A stretch of 64,000 nucleotides of DNA from the NCBI GenBank assembly GCA_905221605.1, contig CAJNDS010002493.1, positions 300,001-364,000 on the forward strand. The letters are read 5' to 3'. The stretch's first letter is position 1. Every line of letters begins with the position of its first letter. A program made the position numbers and the translations under genes. This stretch comes from Symbiodinium natans (Eukaryota > Sar > Dinophyceae > Suessiales > Symbiodiniaceae). Shown here piece after piece: positions 10,142 through 20,376 of the stretch. A model generated the notes under the pieces. That model had not been told where the DNA came from. It made no database searches and saw only the letters and a list, made by a program, of their open reading frames with translations.

Positions 10142-13100
10142 GCAGAGGCGGACATGAAGAAGCTCCTGGCTGGGATGGACGACCTGGCCGAGAGCCTGGA
10201 GAAGATGGCGGCTGCAGGACAAGCAGTTTAGGGTTTAGGGTTAGGGTTTAGGGTTTAGGGTTTGGGGTTTAGGGTTTAGGGTTTAGGGTTTAGGGTTTGG
10301 GGTTTAGGGTTTAGGGTTTAGGGAGAGCTGCGCAATGAGCAGCGCTGCGCATGCAGGGATGTTGGGGGTTACCCGCCCATGTTGTTGTCATCCGAATTGG
10401 TATGTCGGATTCAGGCTTTGGGCCCATCTAGCCCGACAAGCTATGTTGGGTTTTGGTAGGTTTTACATTATAGATCCTAAAGCCTAGAGCCCAGACCCTA
10501 GACCCCAAAACCCTACACCCTAAGCCCAAAGCCCGTATAAACCCTGAACCCTCAAACCTGCACCCTAAGCCCTTATAAACCCTAAACCCTCAACCCTAAG
10601 CCCTAAGCCCTAAGCCCTCATAAACCCTAAACCCTAAACCCTAAACCCTGAATGCCTAGACGCCAGACCCCTGAAGCTTCGTCCCCAGACCCGAAATCAC
10701 GGAGAGAGAGAGAGAGAGAGCCCTTCTCCCAATTTTCGGATTTAGAGTTTAGGGTTCAGGGTTTAGGGTTCAGGGTTTGAGGTTTTGAGGGTTAGGGGTT
10801 TGAGGGTTTAGGGTTTGAGGGTTTAGGGTGCCCTGAGCCCGAAGCCCTGAAACGAGGCTTCGGCAAGCCACCCAAGATCCACACATCCTGGGCATCGGCG
10901 GAGGAGCCTGGGATGCTGTGTGGAACTGCAAACTCAACTACAGGGCTTGGGCTTTAGGGTTTAGGGTTTAGGGTTTAGGGTTTAGGGTGTAGGGTTTAGG
11001 GTTTAGGGTTTAGGGTTTAGGGTTTAGGGTTTAGGGTTCAGGGAACGAGGAAGCCACGTCTCGACTCTACATCCATATGACGGTAGCTTATATTCGATGT
11101 CCTTACCCAGACATCCCCCAAACCCCTCAAGCAAGGAGTTGATGCTTAAAGCATTTAGGCATCCTTAGCAAACCCCAAGTCCGAAACCCTAACCCTAACC
11201 CCTAACCCCTAACCCCTAAACCCTAAACCCTAAACCCTAAACCCTGAACCCTGAACCCTAAACCCTAAACCCTAAACCCTAAACCCTAAACCCTAAACCC
11301 TAAACCCTAAACCCTAAACCCTAAACCCTAAACCCTAAACCAAACTAAACCCGAACATTGCTGAAACTGCCAGGAGCTGCACTCAAACTTCCGCACCTTC
11401 TGCCACGAGGATGCCCAGTAGCACACCCTTTAGGCCCTCTAGTGAGGGTTTTGGTTTAGGGTTTGGGGTTTAGGGTTTAGGGTTTAGGGTTTAGGGCTTA
11501 GGGCTTAGGGTTTAGGGTTTAGGGTTTAGGAAAGAAGGGCCCTAAACCCCAAACCCTAAAGCCTAAACCCTTATAGCTGCTCGGTGGCTGGGCAACCGAG
11601 GTAAGTACGGCAAGGTGGAAGCCGTGACCGAATTGCTCGGTGGGGGTGCTCGAGATTTCTGGTGCCTGTCTCTGGGGTTTTGATAATTTGGAAGACGTTT
11701 TGCGTTTTAAGGTTTGGGGTTTAGGGTGCGCTTAGGGTTCAGGGTTTAGGGTTTAGGGTTTAGGGTTTTTGGCTTCAGGGTTTAGGATGGCGGCCATGAT
11801 CCCAGCAGATCTGTAACTCCAGATCCACCCGAGGTCTGGCTCCTTCCGCTTCAACGAGACAGGCTTGGTCTTGGCATCTTGGTAGTCCAGTGGTACCCTT
11901 TTTACCCCTTGTTTTTTGGTTCAAGTTTTTCCTTATCAAGCCCTAAACCCTAAACCCTAAGCCCTAAACCCTAAACCCCAAGACAAAGGGTACCAAGGCA
12001 TGCAAGTATGGGCACCATGAGGTCGTGAGGGCCTTGGTGGCGGCAGGCTCGGAGATCGATTACCTGGCAACTGGGGCTGAATTGAACTACATGGGGGTTG
12101 ACGAAAATAGGGGACCCCGAAAATAGACCTCCAAATAGTGGGATTCCCTTATAACAAGGACCCAATGATTCAATAAGGTACCCCTAATTTCGGAAACCCC
12201 CCCCACATTGGAAACCGTAGCCCCGAAACCCTAAGCCCTTTATTTACAAATGCAGAAGTTCGAAAAGGCTTTCAATCCCAGTGTATACTGCCCATAGATT
12301 TTCTTAAACAGGACCCCAAAATCCCCTAAGGCAAATGGTGGGGCGGCTCTGCATTGGGCCTGCAAGTCGTACTCCCAAGACAACTACGCGAGGATGGAGC
12401 CCCAGCAGGTGGCAACGGTGCAGTACCTTCTGGGGGAGGGGGCGCAGATGCTGGCTTGCTGTTGAGGAGCTTTCACTTCATGGAATATAGGCTACGCAAG
12501 AAGGTTTCCTGCAGCCCTAAACCCTAAACCCGAAACCCTAAACCCTAAACCCTGAACCCTAAGCCCTTTCAAAGCAACCCAGGATGCGCGTCAAGCGACC
12601 CAACTCCGAGGACATCTACGATGCCTTGCTCATGGCTGTCAGCCGCGGTAGCGTCCCAATGATCATGCTCTTGAGAGCAGCAGGAGCTGAGGTCACTGGA
12701 AGCCCCAGAAACCCTTCAAGGAAGGTGGCTTTGGGGGGGTGGCCTTTCGCCCCGTTCGCAATAAGGCTCCCTGCTGTATATAGGGTTCAGGCATATTCTT
12801 GACTGGGAGGTTCATGGGTAACACCCTCAACAGGGTTATAAGTCTAGTTATCATGCTCCTACTTCTGGCTACCCTCGAACCTCCAAGCAGCGGTTGAGCT
12901 CTCCTTTGGCAGGTCACGGAGCAGAGTGAGGCCGCGGCAAAGAAATGGGGCGGGGCCGTCTCCCGCGCGCTGCTCTCAGAGGAGAAGATTGTGGTGCCCT
13001 ACACCGCGCCGCCCTACTGGACAAACCAGTCGGAGGCCATGCTTGGGAGTCCGGGCTAAGGTTTAGGGTTTAGGGTTTAGGGTTTAGGGTTTAGGGTTTA

Positions 13101-16100
13101 GGGTTTAGGGTTTAGGGTTTAGGGTTTAAGGGTGTAGGGTGGCCGGCGCGGCCTGATTTCAATGCCTCGGGGTTCTTTGGGTTTGGGGTGGCAGGACCCG
13201 GCCACCTTTGAGCAGATGCTTGGACAAGGTTAGCAAGGCCTTTTTCTACAAAATTTTAAAAAAATTTGAAAAAAATTTTTAAAATTTTTTAGAAAAAATT
13301 TTTTAGCCACTTCCCAAGACCTAATTATCCCCAGCCCCCGCAAAACCTAGAAACCTAAGCCGCGTATAAAACCCGAAGCTTTTGCAAACCCTAAGTTGGG
13401 CTTATACCCCCAAACCTGTAGAAGTGCGCTAACATCTACACGTCAACATCAGGAAGACCTTGGGTTTTTCTCAAGTAAGCTACCGGCCGAAATTAGACTC
13501 TAAGCCCTAAACCCGAAGGCTCCTAAACCCCAAGGCTCCTACACCCCAACCCTAAACCCTAAACCCTAACCCTAAACCCCAAACCCCAAACCCCAAACCC
13601 CAAACCCTAAACCCTAAACCCTAAACCCCGAAGACCCCTAGGTTTTTTTCTCTTCCAGGATCGCCGAGGGCTCGGCGGATCTCCTGCGCAACCTGCAGGA
13701 CGCCCTGGACCGCACCTTCAAGGGCGTTCGCACGCGGGACCGACCCAGCCCATGACTCCTACTTGGAGGTTCAGGGTTTAGGGTTTAGGGTTTAGGGTTT
13801 AGGGTTTAGGGTTTAGGGTTACTTATCACCCTAATTAGAACTGCACTTGTAATTCCCCCTAAGTCCCCTAAGTAGGTTGTAAGTAGACTTAGAGCTGTGG
13901 TTAAAAGTACCCATGAACCTCCAAGTAGGTAGGGTTTTGCTAAAGGGTTGGATATATCCCCCCGCCCTTATCACTAAATGATGATTGTGAACATAGCAAT
14001 TACCCCCATCAATAAGCCCTTACGTTGATTGTTCTGGGGCCGTGGAGTACTCAGTCTAAGCCTCTTAGGGTGGGGGGTTGTGACGCCTACATTTTAGGGT
14101 CTTTGGAGCGGTTGGGGTGGATCCCCCCCGCCCCCCGCCCCCACCCCGCACCCTTCACGTATAAATCCCAACCCCAGAGGACCCAAGCCCCCAAAAACCC
14201 AAAAAACTCTGCATCCCTTGGTTTAGGGCTTGGGGGGTTCGGGTTTAGGAAAATTCCTGACAGGTCACTACTGTTGCTTAAGAACCTCCAAAAAACAAGA
14301 ATATTCTTCCCTATAAGGGTCATAAGGGGAGTATTGTTTTCTGTTTTTGGGGGGTTCTTAAGCAAATAGTAGGTCAGTGTACCACAAGGCCCCATATTTC
14401 AGATCAACTCCGCCCTGCCCCAATTTATGGAGCCCCGAACCACAGACCCCGAGTCGTTGCGTGCAGCTCCCAAACCCCAAACCCCAAACCCCAAACCCCA
14501 AACCCCAAACCCTAAACCCTAAACCCTAAACCCTAAACCCTAAACCCTAAACCCTAAACCCTAAACCCTAAACCCTAAACCCTAAACCTAAACCCTAAAC
14601 CCTAAACCCTAAACCCTAAACCCTAAACCCTAAACCCTAAACCCTGGCTAGGACAGGGCTGGCCCAGTACCACAGAGCCTGCGGCTAAAGAGTGTGGTGC
14701 GGATCGAGAACTCAGCCATCTGGGCCCGCGGGCTGTGGCTTAGGGAGCCCTAAACCCTAAACCCTAAACCCTAAACCCTAAACCCTAAACCCTTTACCCT
14801 TTACCCTTTGCCCTTTGCCCTTTACCCGTTTACTTTTACCCTTTACTCTTAACCCTTAGACCCTAAGCCCTGAACCCTGGATTTAGGCTTTATGGTTTTG
14901 GGTTTGGTGTTTGCGGTTAGGGTCTCCCTGGAAGCTTGGGGGTCTAAAGCGCAAGTGCCTTCGTAGGGAAGGGTTCAAGTTTGTGGAAGTTTGTGGAAGT
15001 TTCGGGTCGTTCGCAAGGGAGGCTTGCTTCTAGGCTTTAGGGTCCAGGGTTTAGGGTTTAGGGTTTAGGGTCTAGGGTTTAGGGTTTAGGGCTTGCAGCT
15101 TAGGGTTTAGGGATTCGGGCTTAGACTACAAGACTTCGCGCGCCGCAAGTGCCAATCGCACAAGACCCCAACCCCCCAAGACCCCTAAGACCCCTAATAT
15201 GGGGGTCGGCATGGGTTTAGGGTTTAGGGTTTATGATTTCGGGTTTAGGGTTTAGGGTTTTGGGTAATAGTCTTCCCTTATGGTCCCTTTGTAGTTGTAC
15301 TATACTGACCCCAAAACCCTATTCTAAGTATTCAGGCCCTAAGCCCTTAACCCCAAAACCCCTCAAAAACCCTTCCACCCTTAAGCCAGCACACAGATGT
15401 TGTTAGGAGTTTCCATCGGTTCTCCCTAGTCCCGAAACCCTAGGGTTTGGGAGTGCGGGTTTAAGGTTGAAGGGTCACGACCCCTTCAGGCCCTGAAGCC
15501 TAAACCCTCTTAAACCCTAAACCCCCTAAACCCTCAACCCTAAACCCGCACCCCTTCAGGCCCGCTACCTGAATGCATCCGCTGCCCTGGAGAAGCGCCG
15601 ACCGGGCGGCTGCACTCCCATCCAGGATCCCTGTCCCCCGCGGTTTAGAGGTTTAGGGGTTTAGGGTTTAGCGTTCCAGGGGTTTAGGCTTCTAGGGCAG
15701 GGGTTTAGGGTTCTAGGGGTTCTGAGTTTCGGGTTCTATAGGAGTTTCGGGTTTAGGGTTTAGGGTTTAAGGGTGTACGTAGGATTTGGGGCTCAGGGGT
15801 TTGGGTGCTGAGAGGGATCCGGGCTGTTCGAAAGCTCCAACTGTGCGTTCTTGTTGGTGGGTGAGGGTTGGGAAGGTCTTCGATAGAGGGCTTGCAAACC
15901 CTAAACCCTAAACCCTAAACCCTAAACCCTAAACCCTAAACCCTAAACCCTAAACCCTAAACCCTAAACCCTAAACCCGAAACCCTAAATGGCGCCCGAG
16001 GATTTGGATGGAGATCCGGAGCATGGTCATGTGCGGACTTCACAGGCCCTTGGACCCCCAAAATTTCCTCGAGCTGGGGGCTTACGTTTAGGGTTCCCAC

Positions 16101-16483
16101 ATCTCCACATCCCAAACACCTAAACCCCTAGTCATAGACCTTCAAGCAGTGAAGCACAAAGCACTAAATCACGTGAAGCACAAAACACCACTTGGAGGTT
16201 CATGGTACTTACTAACCGCTTATAACTGTACTTATAACCCCACTTATAATGCCCCTAAAGGGCCTTATAGGGGTTATCCCAAGTATAAGTAGGGTTATAA
16301 GTACAGTTATAAGTGGTTAGTAGGTACCATGAACCTCCAAGCAAAGCCCGCCTACAGCCTTAACCATAAACCCTAAGCCACGAAACCCTGGACCCCAGGC
16401 CTTCAAGCAGTGAAGCATAACAAGCCCAAAGCCCAAAGCCCTGCACCCAAAACACCGCTGCCCTAAACCCTAAACCCTAAACC

Positions 16484-16529
<46 letters not shown>

Positions 16530-17617
16530 ACCCTAAACCCTAAACCCTAAACCCTACGCCCTACACCCTACAGCCTAAACCCCGTCCCTGGCCCTCGACT
16601 TCAACATCTCGCCAGGCCCTGGGAGAGCTCACGGGGCGCCTGAAGCAGAACTTGGCGGAGTTCTACCTCTTCCATGGCACCAGCCCTCTTGGGGCGACCA
16701 GGGCAGCGGTTGGAAGTTACCCGTAAACCCCAACACCTAAATCCCAGATGCTCAACCCCATAAAACCCTAAACTCTGCACCCTGATTCATGCTGAGGCGA
16801 AGGCCATCTCGGCGCAAGGCTTCCGGCGCATTATGGTGGGCTGGGGTCCTGAGACCCCAAACCCTTCGCCCGAAGTCTGCTTCCTTGCGACCAAGCATGT
16901 CTTGGGGTTAGGGTGTCAGGGTGTGGCCCCCGTTCCTAAGATTCAGGGTTGGAGGGTGCAAGGTCCTAAGCTCGAAGCCGTGAAGCCGCGCAGCCCTGAA
17001 GGCGGGCATGAACGCCGGCACGGCCTTCGGGCGCGGCTGCTACTTCGCCGAGTCCTCCTCGAAGTCGGATGAGTATGCGCAGGCCGACGACGACGGCCAC
17101 TTCGTGATGCTGCTGTGCCTCTTGGGGTCGGAGGGGGTATAGGGTTGACCGTTGAGGGTTTAGGTTTAGCCTGAACCCTAAACCGTAAGCCTTCGAACCT
17201 CTGACGATTTTGGGGGCTTTATGGGGGGGGGGGGGGTTTAGGACAGACGTTGCTTCCGAGGTGTCGGGTTGTGTGCGGAGAGATGTTCCGCATCACGGAC
17301 AGGGCCCCGCTGGCACTCTCGGATGCGCTGCACAGCGGCAGGTCGGACTGACGTGTTCTGATGGATTCGGGTTGGGGAACCCGAAACCCTAAACCCTAAG
17401 CCCTAAACCCTAAACGATAGAGCTAAACCCTAAACCCTAAGCCCTAAACCCTAAACGATAGAGCTGGGCTCTCAACCCCAAAAAATTGCTGCGTGGCAGG
17501 TATGACTCTGTGCTGGCCGACCGGGAGGCGTCGGTCGGCACGTACCGCGAGTTTGTGGTCTTCGATGAGGAGTGCGTCTATCCGGAGTACATCATGCTCT
17601 ACGACCGCGTAATGTGA
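10142..17617 (+). CDS. Ankyrin-repeat PARP, copy B, many exons
   Basis: This is the tandem paralog of copy A, about 9.3-9.9 kb downstream. Supported exons are 10,142-10,225, 10,853-10,943, 11,374-11,417, 11,577-11,676, 11,998 to about 12,066 plus 12,331-12,460, 12,583-12,691, 12,913-13,035, 13,195-13,228, 13,659 to about 13,750, 14,652-14,723, 15,560-15,642, about 15,990-16,045, 16,616-16,715, 16,797-16,835, 17,002-17,126, 17,261-17,341 and 17,500-17,617 (TGA). Lengths match copy A for the 123, 34, 72, 100, 39, 125, 81 and 118-base exons. The first listed exon ends at GCA|GTTTAGGG, a donor made by the telomeric unit. Differences from A: the second ankyrin exon is split by an insertion, and the Trp codon at 14,723 is followed by GC, not GT. 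An upstream exon-like segment sits at 9,437-9,496. Most substitutions spare the protein, so the copy looks intact. Confidence 0.85.
11189..11340. repeat. Interstitial telomeric tract, C-rich on + strand
   Basis: CCCTAAA units preceded by CCCCTAA variants, ending just upstream of the exon at 11,374. Confidence 0.97.
11577..13035 (+). CDS. Ankyrin-repeat exons of PARP copy B
   Basis: 11,577-11,676 gives GNRGKYGKVEAVTELLGGG. 11,998-12,066 and 12,331-12,460 together give the repeat containing GHHEVVRALVAAGSEID, then NGGAALHWACKSYS and VATVQYLLGEGAQ. 12,583-12,691 gives DALLMAVSRGSVPMIMLLRA. 12,913-13,035 gives VTEQSEAAAKKWGGAVSRAL. These align residue by residue with copy A. The second exon is interrupted only in this copy. 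Confidence 0.85.
12067..12330. mobile_element. Insertion splitting an ankyrin exon in copy B
   Basis: Copy A reads without a break from GAGATCAACTACCCG into GCAAATGGCGGGG. Copy B has about 264 extra bases between the equivalent halves, including MITE family B (12,093-12,203). Near-duplicates GCAACTGGGG and GCAAATGGTGGGG flank the insert, like a target-site duplication. The insert starts with GC and ends CCTAAG before the second half, so it could be removed as a GC-AG intron. Confidence 0.75.
12801..12890. mobile_element. MITE family A copy, short
   Basis: GGGAGGTTCATGGG on the left and CGAACCTCCAAGCAG on the right, in the copy-B intron between 12,691 and 12,913. Confidence 0.65.
13760..13927. 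mobile_element. MITE family A copy with telomeric units inserted in its left arm
   Basis: The left end TACTTGGAGGTTCA passes directly into about seven TTTAGGG units (to about 13,827), then normal element interior and a right end CCATGAACCTCCAAGTA. Confidence 0.75.
14264..14375. mobile_element. Foldback element, family F
   Basis: AGGTCACTACTGTTGCTTAA on the left pairs imperfectly with TTAAGCAAATAGTAGGTC on the right, around an AAGAATATTCTT core. A relative is at about 63,085-63,185. It lies in a PARP-B intron. Confidence 0.6.
14469..14645. repeat. Interstitial telomeric tract, C-rich on + strand
   Basis: CCCCAAA units grade into perfect CCCTAAA units and stop at the CTGGCTAG acceptor of the 14,652 exon. 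Confidence 0.97.
14652..17617 (+). CDS. PARP catalytic-domain exons of copy B
   Basis: LRLKSVVRIENSAIW (14,652-14,723), ARYLNASAALEKRRPGG (15,560-15,642), LAEFYLFHGTSPLGATR (16,616-16,715), AKAISAQGFRRIM (16,797-16,835), AFGRGCYFAESSSKSDEYA (17,002-17,126), FRITDRAPLALSDALHSG (17,261-17,341) and EFVVFDEECVYPEYIMLYD (17,500-17,617). HGTS and YFAES are unchanged from copy A, so both copies keep the key NAD-binding and catalytic motifs. Confidence 0.92.
15255..15335. mobile_element. Dispersed repeat family E, inverted
   Basis: The reverse complement of the 3,128-3,200 type, with TATTCTTCCC-like, GGTCCCTT and CCCCAAAACCCTATTCTA segments. Confidence 0.5.
15897..15988. repeat. Interstitial telomeric tract, C-rich on + strand
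   Basis: A nearly perfect CCCTAAA run ending at the exon beginning about 15,990. The corresponding exon of copy A (6,288) is preceded by G-rich units instead. Confidence 0.96.
16190..16342. mobile_element. MITE family A, full-length copy
   Basis: An almost perfect palindrome: ACTTGGAGGTTCATGGTACT on the left, its complement at the right (GTACCATGAACCTCCAAGC), with paired ATAACTGTACTTATAA interiors around a GGGCCTTATAGGGG centre. It has no coding capacity. Confidence 0.85.
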
Positions 17618-17769
17618 GGGAACACGAAGCACTAAACCTTGAACCATGCCCTCAATTACGCCTAAAATTTTAAACCCAAACTTGGCTTCATGCTGACTTA
17701 AGGACACCGTTGAGGGAACGTACGTGTGCATGGGGCATCCTTTTACGGGATGCTTGGAATGAAGACTTT

Positions 17770-17890
17770 GCTTCATGCAAATTCAGCATGCCCAGTCGTT
17801 GCAGTCTGCAGCTCTTCACGAGCTCGGATGTGTGGAGCCCGCCCCTCAAACGAGGATATGGCCGACTGGCGGGATGTCTCATGTCTTGTC
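17770..17890. repeat. PARP 3' flank segment, second copy
   Basis: Paralogous to 7,925-8,045. One frame conserves LFTSSDVWSPPLKRG versus LFTSPMWSPSLKRG, so it may be a decayed coding or UTR segment at the edge of the tandem duplication. Confidence 0.65.
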
Positions 17891-18329
17891 CCAAGCTACT
17901 GCAAAGCCCAAAGCCTAAGCCCAAAGCCCTGAACGGTGGTGGTGTAACTGCGGGGCAGGGCATGAGACTCCCGTGCAACGCGATCGCCAGCCGAAGTCAA
18001 AATACGGCCTAAACCCCAACCCACTGCCGAAGGGGCCTGACATGCTGTAGCTGGAGGAAGATGCCTGAACGCATAGGGTTTAGGGTTTCGGTTTGGGGTT
18101 TGGGGTTTAGGGTTTAGGGTTTAGGGTTTGGGGTCTTCCATATGAGTTGTGGTAGATTGCTCACGTAAGAACTATATTGGGCATGTTGCGACTTACTGAG
18201 CCCTTAGCCCTAAAGTCGAGACTGTCAACACCACGCTTACCCTTCGGGTCTTGCTTAAAAAAGACGCTTAAAATTCCAACGGGCAGTTAACAATTTAGGG
18301 TTTAGGGTTTAGGGTTTAGGGTTTAGGGT

Positions 18330-18540
18330 TTCGGTAACAAGTTTAAGCTGGGTGGCGCGCTGTGCCTCAGTCCAAGTGTATGCGCCCTCAGCCGAGCTTC
18401 GGGTGACCAGACTCCTGGTGCCCCCCCGAGGCATCCGAGCACGTTCTGGAAAGCCCCTGCGAGCCCCATACCCCGCGAATTTTAGAAGCAGACCGTGAAT
18501 CATAGAGGGGTTCCTTGTGATAAACTCAGCCATCTTCCTT
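18330..18540. other. Exon-like island, strand unresolved
   Basis: A non-repetitive GC-rich segment, open on the minus strand from about 18,533 (starts MAEFITRNPS) and also largely open on the plus strand. No family is recognised. It lies between a G-rich tract and plain sequence. Confidence 0.3.
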
Positions 18541-18789
18541 AAGTTCAGGAAGCCCCCCCCAAAGCCCGTTCCTTAATTCTCCCCCCCCGACCCTGGCGTG
18601 AACGCCCTCCACCCTAAGCCCTAAGCCCAACACCCAAATTGTAGGGTCTTAGGGTTTAGGACCCTCCCCCCCCTTCCCTCCCAAAGACCTAACCCCGAAA
18701 CCTGAACTGAAAGCTAGGACATCCTTCAGAAACCCCTCAGACCCCTCAGTTTTGAACCCGCGGGCCCTCAGCCCCCTAAGCACTAGTCT

Positions 18790-19082
18790 AACCTCCCAAG
18801 CCCCAAACCCCTAACCCTGAACCCCGAAACCCCCAAACCCATCTAAACCCTAGACCCCTAAACCCCTAAACCCGTAAACCCTAAACCCCTAAACCCTAGA
18901 CCCCTAAACCCCAAACCCTAAACCCTAAACGCTAAACCCCTAAACCCTAAACCCCCAAACCCTAAACCCCCAAACCCTAACCCCTAAACCCCAAACCCCA
19001 AACCCCAAACCCTAAACCCTAAACCCTAAACCCTAAACCCGTAACCCGTAAACCCTAAACCCCAAACCCTAACCCCTAAACC
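18790..19082. repeat. Degenerate telomeric tract, C-rich
   Basis: A mix of CCCTAAA, CCCCTAAA, CCCCAAA and CCCGTAA units, ending at the GAGCCAG acceptor of the kelch-like exon at 19,092. Confidence 0.95.
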
Positions 19083-19091
19083 CCGAGCCAG

Positions 19092-19153
19092 GCCTTTGAC
19101 CCCCGCATGAAGAGCTGGATGCCCCTGGAGCCGATGGGGGCTCCTCGGCCACA
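19092..19153 (+). CDS. Kelch-repeat-like exon
   Basis: The frame gives AFDPRMKSWMPLEPMGAPR, a close fit to the kelch blade pattern (hydrophobic-x-D-P-x-x-x-x-W-x-x-L-x-x-M-x-x-P-R). The acceptor is CCAG|G and the donor CACA|GTAGGG. Kelch blades form beta-propellers in many adaptor proteins. A second kelch-like exon lies at 22,059-22,135, so a kelch protein gene may span this region. Confidence 0.65.
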
Positions 19154-19499
19154 GTAGGGTCTGGGTTTAGGGTTTAGGGTTTAGGGTTTAGGGTTTCGGG
19201 TTTAGGGTTTAGGGTTTAGGGTTTAGGGGTTTAAGGTTCAGGGCTTAGGGGTTTAGGGTTCACGGTTGGGGGTTTAGGGTTTGGGGCACCTATTTTTCCA
19301 GTTAGGGTACTTATTATTAATACTCTACTTATAGCTGCCTTTAACCTCCAAGTAAGTGGTGTTTCGGGGTTTTTCGGATAGGGGCAGATCCTCTTAGGTT
19401 TAGGGTTCAGGGTGCGGGGCTTTCTCCCTAAACCCTAAACCCTAAACCCGAAACCCTAGACCCTAAACCCTAAACCCTGAACCCTAAACCCGAAACCCA

Positions 19500-19548
19500 C
19501 TTTCCGGCCTCTCGGGCTCTTGGTTCGCTTCGTTTTTGTCCCATGCAG
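19500..19548 (+). CDS. Exon-like island with telomeric-unit donor
   Basis: The open frame gives RPLGLLVRFVFVPC and ends CATGCAG|GTTTAGGG, an ideal CAG|GT donor made by the first telomeric unit. No family is recognised, and it is short. Confidence 0.35.
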
Positions 19549-19735
19549 GTTTAGGGTTTAGGGGTTTAGGGGTTTCGGGGTTTAGGGTTTAGGGTTTCGG
19601 GGTTTTCGGGTTTCGGGGTTGGCGACGCTTTTGCACCGGATCGCGCTTCTTGCCGCAGAGTCCCATAACACGCGCTCCAGCTCGCGCTCCTCGCCTTAGT
19701 TTTGCGCACGTGCTCCTGATAACTTGGCCCAGTGG

Positions 19736-19853
19736 CGCCGTTTGCCCATTTCTGTTGCCTTTTCTTTGGTTCAATGTTCCCTTAAAGAAGTAACCAACCT
19801 GAAAAAGGGTGCGCTTATTACTATAGTATGGTCACAGGACTACCAAGATAACG
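19736..19853. mobile_element. Dispersed repeat family C copy
   Basis: GTTTGCCCATTTCTGTTGCC, TTGGTTCAATGTTCCCTTA and AAGGGTGCGCTTATTA segments match the other members; it ends near GGACTACCAAGA. Confidence 0.6.
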
Positions 19854-19918
19854 TGCAGAACTCAAAGCTGAAAGCCTCCCGAAAGCCCGAAAGCCCCGAC
19901 AAAGCTTCCAGCCCCAAA

Positions 19919-20184
19919 CCCTAGACCCGAAACCCTTAACCCCAAACCCCAAACCCCAAACCCCAAACCCCAAACCCCAAACCCTAAACCCTAAACCCTA
20001 AACCCTAAACCCCAAACCCCAAACCCCAAACCCCAAACCCTAAACCCTAAACCCTAAACCCTAAACCCTAAACCCCAAACCCTAAACCCTAAACCCTAAA
20101 CCCTAAACCCCAAACCCCAAACCCTAAACCCTAAACCCTAAACCCCAAACCCTAAACCCTAAACCCTAAACCCTAAACCCCAAA
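19919..20184. repeat. Telomeric tract with alternating CCCCAAA and CCCTAAA blocks
   Basis: Blocks of the variant CCCCAAA alternate with CCCTAAA blocks in a higher-order pattern, visible at 19,935-20,180. Confidence 0.97.
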
Positions 20185-20189
20185 AGAGC

Positions 20190-20277
20190 CCAGGTTCCTC
20201 GGTCCTCGGCATCCGCAGCCGCTTTGGGTGGCCAGCTCTGGGCTTGGGCCCCGGGAGCCAAAGAAGTGCTTGGGAGG
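20190..20277 (+). CDS. Exon-like island with telomeric-unit donor
   Basis: A GC-rich open segment between a C-rich tract ending at 20,184 and a G-rich tract. It ends GGGAGG|GTTTAGGG. Candidate reading QVPRSSASAAALGGQLWAW. The frame is not certain and no family is recognised. Confidence 0.4.
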
Positions 20278-20338
20278 GTTTAGGGTTTAGGGTTTAGGGT
20301 TTAGGGTGGCTTCAAGGGCTTTAAGGGTTTAGGGTTAT

Positions 20339-20376
20339 CCAGCTCTTCATGCGGGGGTCAAAGGCCTGGCTCGGGG
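20339..20376 (-). pseudogene. Inverted partial copy of the kelch-like exon
   Basis: About 36 bases are the exact reverse complement of 19,083-19,118, covering the GAGCCAG acceptor and the start of the kelch exon, with telomeric units on both sides. The copy breaks off inside the exon. It shows that exon edges plus telomeric repeat have been copied as a block. Confidence 0.8.
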
